A DNA stretch of 64,000 nucleotides from Georgenia ruanii (GTDB taxonomy: Bacteria > Actinomycetota > Actinomycetes > Actinomycetales > Actinomycetaceae): assembly GCF_009193175.1 (NCBI RefSeq), contig NZ_VUKE01000005.1:171040-235039 (forward strand), read 5' to 3'. Numbering within the stretch: position 1 is the first letter of the stretch; each line of letters begins with the position of its first letter. Under the pieces are notes generated by a model. That model saw nothing but the letters and a program-made list of their open reading frames with translations. It had not been told where the DNA came from and did no database searches. This document shows positions 29,935 to 39,043 of this stretch, one piece after another. A program made the translations under genes and the position numbers.

Positions 29935-30660
29935 TCAGCGCCCGCGCATGCCCTTGCGGTCGGGCCGGGCCTTCATGGGGTCCACGCCCTTGGGGATCGG
30001 CATCCGGGCCGCGCCGAGGGCCTGCAGGCGCTTGGCGACGGCGGCGACCTCGGCCGGGGTCAGCGTTCCCTTGAGCCGCTGGACGTGCCGGACGAGCTTG
30101 GCGAGGGGGACCTGGCCCTCGTCGTTGCCGTACTCGACGAGGTGCACCGGCACGTTCGGCGCCACGCGGGTGACCTTGCGGCGCTCGTCCTCGAGCAGGC
30201 GCTTGACGCGGTGGCTCGGCCCCTCGGAGACCAGGACGATGCCGGGCCGGCCCACCATGCGGAAGACGAGGTCCTGGGTGCGCGGGTTCATCGCGACCGG
30301 CTGTTCCTCGATGTTCCAGCCGCGGCGGATCTGCCCGAGCGCCGCGCCGGCCGCGCCGGGCTGGCCGTCGATCTGGGAGTAGCCGGCCTTCCGGGTCTGC
30401 TGGGCCAGGAGGATCATCATCGCCATCGACCCGAGGAGCAGGCCGAAGAAGCCCATGTACCACGGGTGGCCCCAGGCGAACCCGACCACCAGCGCCACAC
30501 CCATGACCACCACGAAGACCCCGACGAGGAGCCAGGTGATGTTGGGGTTGACCTGCCGGGTCATCCGGTACGCGTCGGCGATGTTGTGATACCAGCGCCG
30601 CTTCTTCTCCTGGGGTGCGGCGGAGGAACCCTCGACGTCGCGCGTGCTCTTACGGGCCAT
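29935..30660 (-). CDS. DUF4191 membrane protein
   Basis: This 241-aa protein of the actinobacterial DUF4191 family has a basic N-terminus (EKKRRWYHNIADAYRMTRQ), two transmembrane segments (about residues 42-90) and a cytoplasmic domain of ~150 residues. That domain contains RMVGRPGIVLVSEGP and HLVEYGNDEGQVPLAKL. The function is unknown; conservation next to lipA/lipB suggests a link to that neighbourhood. The ATG at 30660 is the first methionine before the conserved segment. Confidence 0.9.
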   Translation of the reverse strand: MARKSTRDVEGSSAAPQEKKRRWYHNIADAYRMTRQVNPNITWLLVGVFVVVMGVALVVGFAWGHPWYMGFFGLLLGSMAMMILLAQQTRKAGYSQIDGQPGAAGAALGQIRRGWNIEEQPVAMNPRTQDLVFRMVGRPGIVLVSEGPSHRVKRLLEDERRKVTRVAPNVPVHLVEYGNDEGQVPLAKLVRHVQRLKGTLTPAEVAAVAKRLQALGAARMPIPKGVDPMKARPDRKGMRGR

Positions 30661-30692
30661 GATGCCCAAGGATACCGGCCGTCGGCCGTGTC

Positions 30693-31913
30693 TCAGCCGT
30701 CCGCCGCAGTGATGTGCCGGGCCGGCGTGCGCAGCGACAGCGCGAGGACCGCCAGGGCCGCGGACGCGGCGGCCGCCACGGCGAACGCGGCGTCCGGGCC
30801 GGCGGCGTCGGCGAGGCGCCCCGCGACCGCCGCCGCGAGGGCGACACCGACGACGTTGGCCGAGCTCAGCGCGGTCATCGCCACCGCGGTGGCGCCCGGC
30901 GGCGCGAGCCGCCCGGCGGCGGTGAACAGGGTGACCAGCGCCGGGCCCACGAACAACCCGACCGCCAGCACGAGCCCGGCGAGGGCGCCGAGCGCCGTGG
31001 CCGCGGTCATGGCCGCCGACAGCGCGGCCATGCCGAGGCCGCATACCACCAGCCGCGCCCGCAGGGTCACGCCCTCGGGCAGGGCGACGACGGCGAGGGC
31101 CATGGCGGCGGAGCCCACGCCCATCAGGGCGTAGATCAGCCCGGCCCGGCCCGGTGCGCCGGTGGCAGCTGCGAAGGCGGTGACCGCCGTCTGGCTGGCG
31201 CCGAAGAAGAGCCCCACGCAGGCCATGCCGGCGACGGCGGGACCTACCCGGCGCAGCACGCGCGGCAGGGCGGGGGCCGCGGCCGGGGTCAGCGGCCGGA
31301 TGCGCGGGTCGGCGGCCCCGGCGGAAGGGTGCAGGGCGAAGGCGGTGACGAAGATCGCCACGAGCGCCGCGGCCAGCAGCACCGGCGCCTCGGGGCTGCC
31401 GGCCGCGGCGGCCACCCCCACCAGCGCCGGACCGAGGACGAAGCTGAGCTCGTCGGCCATGGACTCGTAGCTCAGCGCGGCGCCGCTCACGCGGGGCTCG
31501 CTCGTCGCGCCGAGCCAGCGCACCCGCGCGAGGGACCCGACCGGCACGTTGGTGAGTCCGACCAGCGCGCAGAGCGCGCACAGTCCCGCCGCGGCGGCGC
31601 CGGCCCGGGCCGCCACCACGAGGGCCACCAGCGCCGCGGCGTTGACCGGGGTCAGGAGCAGCAGCGGCAGCCGCTGGCCGCGCCGGTCGGTCCACCGCCC
31701 GACGAGCGGGCCGGCGACGGCGGTGGACACCGCCAGCGCGGCGGAGGCGAGCCCCGCCTCGCCGACCGACCCGGTGGCGCTGGTGACCAGGGTGAGCACG
31801 CCGAGGACGACCATTGCCACGGGCAGCCGGGCGAGGAAGCCGACGACGAGGAAGGGCGCGCCGAGCAGGCGGGGAAGGTCCCGGTAGCGGCCCAGGGCGT
31901 GCAGCGCCGACAC
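30693..31913 (-). CDS. Major facilitator superfamily transporter
   Basis: This 406-aa protein has about twelve hydrophobic segments. MFS loop motifs are visible: GPLVGRWTDRRGQR (motif A) and an equivalent interdomain region. The compound exported is not evident. The GTG start at 31913 is 1 nt past the lipA stop codon, so it is translated with lipA. Homologues at this site in other actinobacteria are also uncharacterised. Confidence 0.88.
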   Translation of the reverse strand: MSALHALGRYRDLPRLLGAPFLVVGFLARLPVAMVVLGVLTLVTSATGSVGEAGLASAALAVSTAVAGPLVGRWTDRRGQRLPLLLLTPVNAAALVALVVAARAGAAAAGLCALCALVGLTNVPVGSLARVRWLGATSEPRVSGAALSYESMADELSFVLGPALVGVAAAAGSPEAPVLLAAALVAIFVTAFALHPSAGAADPRIRPLTPAAAPALPRVLRRVGPAVAGMACVGLFFGASQTAVTAFAAATGAPGRAGLIYALMGVGSAAMALAVVALPEGVTLRARLVVCGLGMAALSAAMTAATALGALAGLVLAVGLFVGPALVTLFTAAGRLAPPGATAVAMTALSSANVVGVALAAAVAGRLADAAGPDAAFAVAAAASAALAVLALSLRTPARHITAADG

Positions 31914-31914
31914 G

Positions 31915-32940
31915 TCAGGCCAGGGACACCGCTTCCGGCCGGGACGCGACGAGCGACGCGGCCTCCTGCCGGGAGGGGCGCGGCTCGGTCAGGTGCTCCA
32001 GCTCGGCGGGGATGGGCTGGCCCTTGCGGGTCATCGCCTTGGCCCACAGCCGGCCGGCGCGGTAGCTCGACCGGACCATGGGGCCGGCCATGACGCCGAG
32101 GAAGCCGATCTCCTCGCCGATCTCGGCGAGCTCGACGAACTCCTCCGGCTTGACCCAGCGGTCCACCGGGTGGTGGCGCACCGAGGGCCGCAGGTACTGG
32201 TTGATCGTCAGCAGGTCGCAGCCGGCGTCGCGGATCAGCTGCATCGCGCTGACGACCTCGTCGAAGGTCTCGCCCATGCCGAGCATGAGGTTGGACTTGG
32301 TGACGAACCCGTCCTCGGCCGCGGCGGTCAGCACGCTGAGCGAACGCTCGTAGCGGAAGCCCGGCCGGATGCGACGGAAGATCCGCGGCACCGTCTCGAC
32401 GTTGTGCGCGAGGACCTCCGGGCGGGAGGAGAAGACCTCGGCGAGCTGGTCCGGCTTGGCGTCGAAGTCGGGGATGAGCAGCTCGACGCCGGTGCCCGGG
32501 TTGAGGTCGTGGATCTGGCGGACGGTCTCGGCGTAGAGCCAGGCGCCGCCGTCGGCAAGGTCGTCGCGGGCGACGCCGGTGATGGTGGAGTACTTCAGGC
32601 CCATCTTCTGCACCGACAGGGCCACCTTGCGCGGCTCCATGCGGTCCAGCGCGGAGGGCTTGCCGGTGTCGATCTGGCAGAAGTCGCACCGACGGGTGCA
32701 TTGCGAGCCGCCGATGAGGAAGGTGGCCTCGCGGTCCTCCCAGCACTCGAAGATGTTGGGGCAGCCGGCCTCCTCGCACACCGTGTGCAGCCCGTTGCCG
32801 TGCACGAGCTGCTTGAGCTCGCTGTACTCCGGCCCCATGACGGCCTTCGTCTTGATCCAGCTGGGCTTGCGCTCGATGGGGGTCTCGGCGTTGCGCGCCT
32901 CGATCCGCAGCATGCGGCGGCCCTCTGGTGCGATGGTCAC
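31915..32940 (-). CDS. lipA: Lipoyl synthase
   Basis: This 341-aa radical-SAM enzyme inserts two sulfurs into protein-bound octanoyl groups. Both clusters are visible: the auxiliary CxxxxCxxxxxC (C55, C60, C66) and the radical-SAM CxxxCxxC (C81, C85, C88). The C-terminal SSYRAGRLW serine motif is also present. It acts on the lipoyl domains of the E2 encoded at 35-37 kb after LipB has attached octanoate. It lies 105 nt downstream of lipB on the same strand. Confidence 0.97.
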   Translation of the reverse strand: MTIAPEGRRMLRIEARNAETPIERKPSWIKTKAVMGPEYSELKQLVHGNGLHTVCEEAGCPNIFECWEDREATFLIGGSQCTRRCDFCQIDTGKPSALDRMEPRKVALSVQKMGLKYSTITGVARDDLADGGAWLYAETVRQIHDLNPGTGVELLIPDFDAKPDQLAEVFSSRPEVLAHNVETVPRIFRRIRPGFRYERSLSVLTAAAEDGFVTKSNLMLGMGETFDEVVSAMQLIRDAGCDLLTINQYLRPSVRHHPVDRWVKPEEFVELAEIGEEIGFLGVMAGPMVRSSYRAGRLWAKAMTRKGQPIPAELEHLTEPRPSRQEAASLVASRPEAVSLA

Positions 32941-33045
32941 GGTCGGCTACCTCGTCCTTCGTTCGGCTGCCCGGGGGCGGTTCCGGTCGATCCTACGTCC
33001 CTGGCCAGGGGCTCACACCGGCGGTTCAGGTGCGGGCCGGACCGG

Positions 33046-33717
33046 TCAGGGCCGGACGGCGACAGCCGGCCGGGCCGGGCGGGTCCGGGCCCCCAGGGCC
33101 CGGGCCAGCTCGTGCTCGGTGGCGTCGACGATGTCCAGCGGGGTGATGGTGCGGCCGGTCTCGGCGGACAGCGAGGTCACGTCGGCGTCGTCGATCCCGC
33201 ACGGCACGATCCGGTCGTAGGCGCTGAGGTCGGGGCAGGCGTTGATGGCGATGCCGTGCATCGTGACGCCCTTGGCGACCCGCACCCCGACCGCGCACAG
33301 CTTGCGGTCCCGTCCCCGGGCGTCGGCGGCGACCCAGACGCCCGAACGGCCCGCCACCCGGGTGGTGGCGACGTCGCAATCGGCCGCGAGGTCGATCACG
33401 GCCTGCTCGAGGGCCCGCACGTAGGCGACGACGTCGACCGGCTCGCGCAGCCGGACGATGGGGTAGGCGATCAGCTGGCCCGGGCCGTGCCAGGTGATGC
33501 GCCCGCCGCGGTCGACGTCGACGACCGGCGTGCCGTCGGTGGGCCGGTCCCAGGATGCGGTGCGCTTGCCGGCGGTGTAGACGCCGGCGTGCTCGAGCAG
33601 CAGCACGGTGTCCTCGCGCTCCCCGGCGACGACCTCCGCGTGGACGCGCCGCTGCAGGTCCCAGGCCCAGTGGTAGTCGACGTGCTCGGACCCCAGTCGC
33701 ACCCGCTCGAATCGCAC
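33046..33717 (-). CDS. lipB: Octanoyl-ACP:protein octanoyltransferase
   Basis: This 223-aa enzyme transfers octanoate from ACP to lipoyl domains. The catalytic pair is K149 (GVRVAKGVTMHG) and C173 (DRIVPCGI), with ITWHGPGQLIAYPIV earlier. Its product is the substrate of LipA downstream. The GTG start has only a weak ribosome-binding sequence. It diverges from the kinase-like gene. Confidence 0.97.
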   Translation of the reverse strand: MRFERVRLGSEHVDYHWAWDLQRRVHAEVVAGEREDTVLLLEHAGVYTAGKRTASWDRPTDGTPVVDVDRGGRITWHGPGQLIAYPIVRLREPVDVVAYVRALEQAVIDLAADCDVATTRVAGRSGVWVAADARGRDRKLCAVGVRVAKGVTMHGIAINACPDLSAYDRIVPCGIDDADVTSLSAETGRTITPLDIVDATEHELARALGARTRPARPAVAVRP

Positions 33718-33810
33718 CCGTCGATGCTAGACCCGCGCCCGGGACCTCGTTGTCCACAGGTCCGGCGGCCGGGGCGGCGGCGCCAACGCCGCCGGTGCTT
33801 CGCTGGCGCC

Positions 33811-35163
33811 ATGCGCACCCTCCGCCGCCGTCCCGCCGGCCCGTCGCGGGCGCCGGTCGTGCCGGGCTACGACCTGCTGGCCCCGCTGGCCTTCGGCGCC
33901 ACCGGCGCGGTGTGGTCCGGGCGCGACGCGGCTGGTCGGCCCGTCGCGGTGTCGGTGCTGCCGCTGCCGGCGGGGCCGCGCGGCGCGGCGCAGCTGCGCC
34001 GGCTCGGGCGGCTGCGGGAGGGACGGCACCCGCACCTGGCCCGGGTGCTCGACGTCGTCGGGCTCGACGCCGACCGGTGCGCGGTGGTCGCCGAGGTCGT
34101 CACCGGCCCCACGCTCGCCACGGTCCGGGCGGCACGCGGGCCGCTGCCCGTCGCCGAGGCGGCCGGGCTGCTCGCGGCGCTCGGGGCGGGGCTGGGGCAC
34201 CTGCACGAACGGGGCCTCATCCACGGCGACGTCTCGCCGACGAACGTCGTCCTCGCCCCCGGCGGGGTGCCCGTGCTCGTGGACCTGGCCGGAGAGGGGG
34301 TGGTGGAGCGCGGAACCGCGGGCTTCGTCGCGCCCGAGCGGACGGGCGGCGCGCCGCCGAGCGCACCGGGGGACGTGTGGGCCCTCGCGCGCCTGGTGCT
34401 GTGGGTGGCCGGGGACGACGACGCGGTCGCCGCGGCGGTGGCGCCAGCGCTCGCCGCGGAGCCCGCGCGGCGACCCGGCGCCCGTGACCTGGCCGCCCGG
34501 GCACCGTCGCTGGCGCGGGCGGCGTCCGTGCGCCTGCCCGACGACGCCGACCTCGCCCAGGCGCAGCTGCGGGCGGGCGCGCACCAGGTGCCCACGCAGC
34601 TGACCGCCCCGCGGCGGCCGCGTCGGCGTCATGCCGCCGGGCGCCGGGGGCGGGTCATGGTGGCGGCCCTCGCCGCGCTGGCCGCGGTGGCGGGCGGCGT
34701 CTGGTGGACCGGGGCGCGGACCGACGCCGGCGCCGTCGACGCGTCCCGCGGCCCCGACGAGACGCAGCTGCGCCAGGTCGTCGCCGGGCTGCTCGAGCGG
34801 CGCGACCGCGCCCTGGCGGCGGGGGATCGCGCCGCCCTCGCCGCGCTCACGGTCGCCGGGTCGCCCGCCGCGCAGCAGGACGCCGCCCTGCTGGCACGGT
34901 TGCGGGCCGCCGGTGTGCGTGTGGAGGGACTGGGCACCGCGCTGGTGGCGCTGGAGGAGCGAGGGCGCGCCGGCGCCGGTGCCGGGCGCGTGCGGGTCGA
35001 CGTCCAGGTGGTCACCCGCCAGGGCGGCTACGCGCTCGTGCCGGACGGGTCGGTACCGGTGACCGGCGGCGGCGGCTCCGAGGTGCCCGCGCAGGCGCCC
35101 CGGTGCGCCGTCCTCACCGTGCTGGGCCCGCCGTGGCGGGTGGAAGAGGTCGGCAGGTGCTGA
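33811..35163 (+). CDS. Membrane-anchored protein-kinase-like protein, probable pseudokinase
   Basis: This 450-aa protein has an N-terminal Ser/Thr kinase fold (residues ~20-260), one transmembrane segment (~277-297) and an extracytoplasmic domain. The fold is recognisable by a glycine-rich loop AFGATGAVW, HGDVSPTNVVL (D140, N145) and the APE motif. The beta-3 lysine is replaced by serine (VAVS, S48) and DFG reads DLA (158-160). Catalytic activity is therefore doubtful; a scaffolding or ligand-sensing role is more likely. The ATG at 33811 is assumed; an upstream in-frame extension is unlikely. The outer domain is not recognised. Confidence 0.82.
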   Translation: MRTLRRRPAGPSRAPVVPGYDLLAPLAFGATGAVWSGRDAAGRPVAVSVLPLPAGPRGAAQLRRLGRLREGRHPHLARVLDVVGLDADRCAVVAEVVTGPTLATVRAARGPLPVAEAAGLLAALGAGLGHLHERGLIHGDVSPTNVVLAPGGVPVLVDLAGEGVVERGTAGFVAPERTGGAPPSAPGDVWALARLVLWVAGDDDAVAAAVAPALAAEPARRPGARDLAARAPSLARAASVRLPDDADLAQAQLRAGAHQVPTQLTAPRRPRRRHAAGRRGRVMVAALAALAAVAGGVWWTGARTDAGAVDASRGPDETQLRQVVAGLLERRDRALAAGDRAALAALTVAGSPAAQQDAALLARLRAAGVRVEGLGTALVALEERGRAGAGAGRVRVDVQVVTRQGGYALVPDGSVPVTGGGGSEVPAQAPRCAVLTVLGPPWRVEEVGRC

Positions 35164-35179
35164 GGTCGCGGGCACGAGC

Positions 35180-35210
35180 GGAGCCCCGCACCTGTGGGGT
35201 GCGGGGCTCC
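35180..35210. terminator. Bidirectional terminator hairpin
   Basis: GGAGCCCCGCACC (35180-35192) pairs perfectly with 35198-35210 across a 5-nt loop, between the convergent kinase-like gene and the E2 gene. Confidence 0.8.
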
Positions 35211-35223
35211 GGGGGTGTGTGGC

Positions 35224-37038
35224 TCAGAGGCCGAGCTCGGCCTCGAACGCGCCCTCCTCCAGGCGGGCCTTGACGGCCGTGAGGTACCGGCCGGCGTCGG
35301 CGCCGTCCACCAGGCGGTGGTCGTAGGTGAGGGAGAGGTACATCATCGACCGGATGCCGATGGTCTCGTTGCCCTCGGCGTCCTTGACCACGGCCGGGCG
35401 CTTGACGATCGTGCCCACCCCGAGGATCGCGACCTCCGGCTGGTTGATGATCGGCGTGTCCATGAGCAGGCCCGCCGAGCCGGTGTTCGTGATCGTGAAG
35501 GTGGAGCCGGACAGCTCGTCCGGGGTGACCTTGCTGTCGCGGGTGCGGGCCGCGAGGTCGTTGATCTTCTTGGCGATGCCGCCGATGGTGAGGTCGCCGG
35601 CGTCCTTGATGACCGGGACGAGCAGCCCGCGCGGGGTGTCGACCGCGATGCCGATGTGCTCGGCGCCGTGGTAGACGACCTGCTCGCCGTCGATGGTGGC
35701 GTTGAGCTTCGGGTGCGACTTGAGCGCCTCGGTCGCGGCCTTGACGAAGAAGGGCAGGAAGGTGAGCTTCGTGCCCTCCGCCGCCTGGAAGGCGTTCTTG
35801 GCACGGGCGCGCAGGGCGGCGATCCGGGTTACGTCGACCTCGACGACCGAGGTCAGCTGGGCGGAGGTGTCCAGCGACTCGCGCATGCGCTTGGCGATGA
35901 CCTTGCGCAGGCGCGACATCTTCTCGGTCGTGCCGCGCAACGGGGAGACCTCCACCGGAGCCGGGGCGGCCGGGGCGGTCGGCGCGGCGGGCGTGGCCTG
36001 CGCGGCGGCGGCCTTCTCGGCCGCGGCCTTCTCCGCCGCCGCCTCCACGTCCTGCTTGCGGATGCGCCCGCCGACGCCGGTGCCGGTGACGGTCGCGAGG
36101 TCGACGCCCTTCTCGGCGGCGAGCTTGCGCACCAGCGGGGTGATGTAGGCGGTGCCCGCCGCGGCCGGGGTGGGCTCGGGCTGGGCCTGCGGCTGCGGGG
36201 CGGGCTTCGGCGCCGCGGGGGCCGCAGCCGGCGCCTCGGCCTTCGGGGCGGGGGCAGGAGCCTCGGCCTTCGGGGCGGGCGCGGGGGCCTCCGCCGGTGC
36301 GGCCGGAGCCTCCGCCTTCTCCTCGGCCTTCGGAGCCTCCGCGGCGGGCGCCGCCGCACCGGGCTGGCCGACGATCGCCAGGTCGGTGCCGACCTCGACG
36401 GTCTCGTCCTCCTGGACGAGGATCTTCACCACGGTGCCGGCCACCGGCGAGGGCACCTCGGTGTCCACCTTGTCGGTGGACACCTCCAGCAGCGGTTCGT
36501 CGACCTCGACGGTGTCACCCTCGGCCTTGAGCCAGCGGGTGACGGTGCCCTCGGTGACGGACTCGCCCAGCGCGGGCATCTTCACCGGCTCGCCGGAGGC
36601 CGCGCCGCCGTCCCCGGAGGGGGCTGCCTCGGTCGCCTCGGCCTTCGCCGCCTCGGGCTCCTTGGGCTCGGCGGCCGCGGGCTGGGCGGCCTCGACCTCC
36701 TCGGAGGCCGGCGCGGCGGTGGAGGTGGAAGGGGCGGTGTCCGGCTCACCGGAGGTGACCGTCGCGCCCTGCTCTCCGCCGCCAGCTTCGCCGGCGCCGG
36801 AGCCGTCGCCGATGATCGCCAGCTCGGCGCCGACCTCGACCGTCTCGTCCTCCTCCACGAGGATCTTCTCGACCACGCCGGCGACCGGCGAGGGCACCTC
36901 GGTGTCCACCTTGTCGGTGGACACCTCCAGCAGCGGCTCGTCGACCTCGACCGACTCGCCGACCGCCTTGAGCCACCGCGTGACGGTGCCCTCGGTGACG
37001 GACTCGCCCAGCGCGGGCATCTTCACGGACTCAGACAT
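35224..37038 (-). CDS. Dihydrolipoamide acyltransferase (E2) with two lipoyl domains
   Basis: This 604-aa core protein of a 2-oxoacid dehydrogenase complex has lipoyl domain 1 with K43 and lipoyl domain 2 with K190, both in [12 protein letters not shown]. Alanine/proline-rich linkers, an E3-binding domain (~300-336, [15 protein letters not shown]) and the catalytic domain ending [12 protein letters not shown] (His/Asp) follow. It is often annotated sucB. In actinobacteria the protein at this locus (DlaT) serves pyruvate dehydrogenase, and AceE is encoded in this window. It lies 24 nt downstream of lpdA in one operon. Confidence 0.94.
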   Translation of the reverse strand: MSESVKMPALGESVTEGTVTRWLKAVGESVEVDEPLLEVSTDKVDTEVPSPVAGVVEKILVEEDETVEVGAELAIIGDGSGAGEAGGGEQGATVTSGEPDTAPSTSTAAPASEEVEAAQPAAAEPKEPEAAKAEATEAAPSGDGGAASGEPVKMPALGESVTEGTVTRWLKAEGDTVEVDEPLLEVSTDKVDTEVPSPVAGTVVKILVQEDETVEVGTDLAIVGQPGAAAPAAEAPKAEEKAEAPAAPAEAPAPAPKAEAPAPAPKAEAPAAAPAAPKPAPQPQAQPEPTPAAAGTAYITPLVRKLAAEKGVDLATVTGTGVGGRIRKQDVEAAAEKAAAEKAAAAQATPAAPTAPAAPAPVEVSPLRGTTEKMSRLRKVIAKRMRESLDTSAQLTSVVEVDVTRIAALRARAKNAFQAAEGTKLTFLPFFVKAATEALKSHPKLNATIDGEQVVYHGAEHIGIAVDTPRGLLVPVIKDAGDLTIGGIAKKINDLAARTRDSKVTPDELSGSTFTITNTGSAGLLMDTPIINQPEVAILGVGTIVKRPAVVKDAEGNETIGIRSMMYLSLTYDHRLVDGADAGRYLTAVKARLEEGAFEAELGL

Positions 37039-37062
37039 GTCCTGGGGTCTCCTTCGATCGGG

Positions 37063-38442
37063 TCAGTTGTGAGCGTGCAGCGGCTTGCCGGCGAGTGCAA
37101 GGGCGGCCTCGCCCAGCGCCTCGTCCTGGGTGGGGTGGGCGTGGACGAGGGAGGCCACGTCCTCGGGGTAGGCCTCCCAGCTCACCATGAGCTGGGACTC
37201 GCCGATCAGCTCGCCGACCCGCGCACCGAGCAGGTGCACGCCGACGATCGGGCCCTCCTTCTGCCGGACGAGCTTGACGAAGCCGGCGGTCTGGAGGATC
37301 TGGCTCTTGCCGTTGCCGGCGAGGTTGTACTCCACCGTCTCGACGCCGTCGGCGCCGTAGGCGTCCTTGGCCTGCGCCTCGGTCAGGCCGACCGACCCGA
37401 CCTGCGGCTCGCAGTAGGTGACGCGGGGGATGGCGGTCTCCACCAGCGGCGCCGGGTTCAGCCCGGCGATCTCCTCGGCGACGAAGATGCCCTGCTGGAA
37501 GCCGCGGTGCGCGAGCTGCAGGCCGGGGACGATGTCGCCGACGGCGTAGACGTTGCCCACGCCGGTGTGGAGGCGCTCGTTGGTGAGCACGAAGCCGCGC
37601 TCCATCGGGATGCCGTTCTCCTCGTAGCCGAGGTTGGCCGTGGCCGGGCCGCGGCCGACCGCGACGAGGAGCACCTCGGCCTCGAGGGTCTTGCCGTCCT
37701 GGGTGGTGACGACCACGCCGTCGTCGTTCTGCGTGACACCGGCGAACATCGTCTTGGTGTGGAAGGCGATCTTGCGCTTGCGGAAGGCGCGCTCCAGGCC
37801 CTTCGACAGCGCCTCGTCCTCGTTCGGCACGAGGTGGGGGAGGCCCTCGATGATCGTCACGTCGGCGCCGAAGGAGTTCCACACCGAGGCGAACTCCACG
37901 CCGATGACCCCGCCGCCCAGGATGATCGCGCTCTTGGGCACGAAGTCGAGCTGGAGGGCCTGCTCGGAGGTGAGGACCCGGCCGCCGAGGTCGAGGCCGG
38001 GCAGGGACTTGGAGTACGAGCCCGAGGCCAGGATGACGTTCTTGCCGCGGTAGCGGGTGCCGTCCACCTCGACGGTGTCGGGGGCCGCGAGCCGGCCCCA
38101 GCCGGTGATGAGGTCGACCTTGCGCGAGGACACGAGGCCCTGCAGGCCCTTGTAGAGGCGGGCGACGACGCCGTCCTTGAAGCTGTTGACCCCGGACATG
38201 TCGATGCTGTCGAACGTCGACTGCACGCCGAAGTTCTTCGACTCGCGGATGGTGTCGACGACCTCCGCCGAGTGCAGCAGGGCCTTGGTGGGGATGCACC
38301 CGCGGTGCAGGCAGGTGCCGCCGAGCTTGTCGCCCTCGACCAGGGCCACCTTCAGGCCCAGCTGCGCCCCGCGCAGGGCGGCCGCATAGCCACCACTTCC
38401 CGCTCCCAGGATGACGATGTCGTACTCCTGCGTCTCTGCCAC
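37063..38442 (-). CDS. lpdA: Dihydrolipoyl dehydrogenase (E3)
   Basis: This 459-aa FAD enzyme reoxidises dihydrolipoamide with NAD+. The FAD motif is VILGAGSGGYAA, the redox disulfide is C44/C49 (GGTCLHRGCIPTK), the NAD motif is ILGGGVIGVEFAS and the C-terminal His/Glu pair is HAHPTQDEAL. The GTG at 38442 has GGAGAGG directly upstream. It is the first gene of the E3-E2 operon, serving the same complexes as AceE. Confidence 0.97.
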   Translation of the reverse strand: MAETQEYDIVILGAGSGGYAAALRGAQLGLKVALVEGDKLGGTCLHRGCIPTKALLHSAEVVDTIRESKNFGVQSTFDSIDMSGVNSFKDGVVARLYKGLQGLVSSRKVDLITGWGRLAAPDTVEVDGTRYRGKNVILASGSYSKSLPGLDLGGRVLTSEQALQLDFVPKSAIILGGGVIGVEFASVWNSFGADVTIIEGLPHLVPNEDEALSKGLERAFRKRKIAFHTKTMFAGVTQNDDGVVVTTQDGKTLEAEVLLVAVGRGPATANLGYEENGIPMERGFVLTNERLHTGVGNVYAVGDIVPGLQLAHRGFQQGIFVAEEIAGLNPAPLVETAIPRVTYCEPQVGSVGLTEAQAKDAYGADGVETVEYNLAGNGKSQILQTAGFVKLVRQKEGPIVGVHLLGARVGELIGESQLMVSWEAYPEDVASLVHAHPTQDEALGEAALALAGKPLHAHN

Positions 38443-38622
38443 GTACCTCTCCTTGAGCGCTTTCGAGCCAGGCAGACCCCTCGTGGGCCATGGGCCTCGG
38501 TCATTGTTCCACCCCCCGCCCCGGAAGCACGAACCGTTCCATGCCAGGCCGGTCACAAATGGGCCGGGGGTGTGGGGCGATTCCCAGCGGTGCCCCAGGT
38601 CTCGCTCGTAGGCTGAGCGGCC

Positions 38623-38940
38623 ATGCGGTTGTTCTCCCGGCGGCGCCGGCGTCCGGACCCCTCGGCGGGTCGGGAGGCGCGCGCCCGGACCATGGCGCAC
38701 TTTCACGAGTTCGTCGCCACCCGGATCGGCGTGGAGGCGTACATCGAGCCGCCCACCGCGCACGACCCGCACACCGTGGTGCTCGTGGCCAGGTCGGGGG
38801 AGTGGACGCGGCGGCGGGTGCCCGACGTCCGGTCCGCCCGCGCCCTCGCCGCCGAGCTGGGCATCCCCATCTACGACGTCCACCTCACCGGCTACCCCGC
38901 GAGCATGCGGCGGTGGAGCTCGGCGAACCGGCGCCGCTGA
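38623..38940 (+). CDS. Small conserved protein of unknown function
   Basis: This 105-aa protein has an arginine-rich N-terminus, then FVATRIGVEAYIEPPT and VVLVARSGEWTRRRVPDVRSA, ending in a basic tail. Proteins like this are found divergent from lpdA in actinobacteria; the function is unknown. Its 3' end is the first unit of a 44-bp tandem repeat. A start further in (MAHFHEF) is possible. Confidence 0.7.
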   Translation: MRLFSRRRRRPDPSAGREARARTMAHFHEFVATRIGVEAYIEPPTAHDPHTVVLVARSGEWTRRRVPDVRSARALAAELGIPIYDVHLTGYPASMRRWSSANRRR

Positions 38941-39019
38941 GCAGCCGGGTGGCCCGGGCGCGCTCGGCGAACCGGCGCCGCCGAGCCGGGGCGTGGCCCG
39001 GGCACGCTCGGCGAACCGG
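38918..39019. repeat. 44-bp imperfect tandem repeat, about 2.3 copies
   Basis: GCTCGGCGAACCGG begins at 38918, 38962 and 39006, exactly 44 bp apart. Units 1 and 2 agree over most of their length (GGCCCGGGC in both). It covers the end of the small gene and the gap before pepA. Confidence 0.85.
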
Positions 39020-39043
39020 GCCGGCGGCGTACCCGCCGCGCCG

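Noticed and set aside
35224..37038. Calling the E2 gene strictly sucB
   Set aside because: Actinobacterial E2 proteins of this type serve pyruvate dehydrogenase; sequence alone does not separate the two uses, so no symbol was given.
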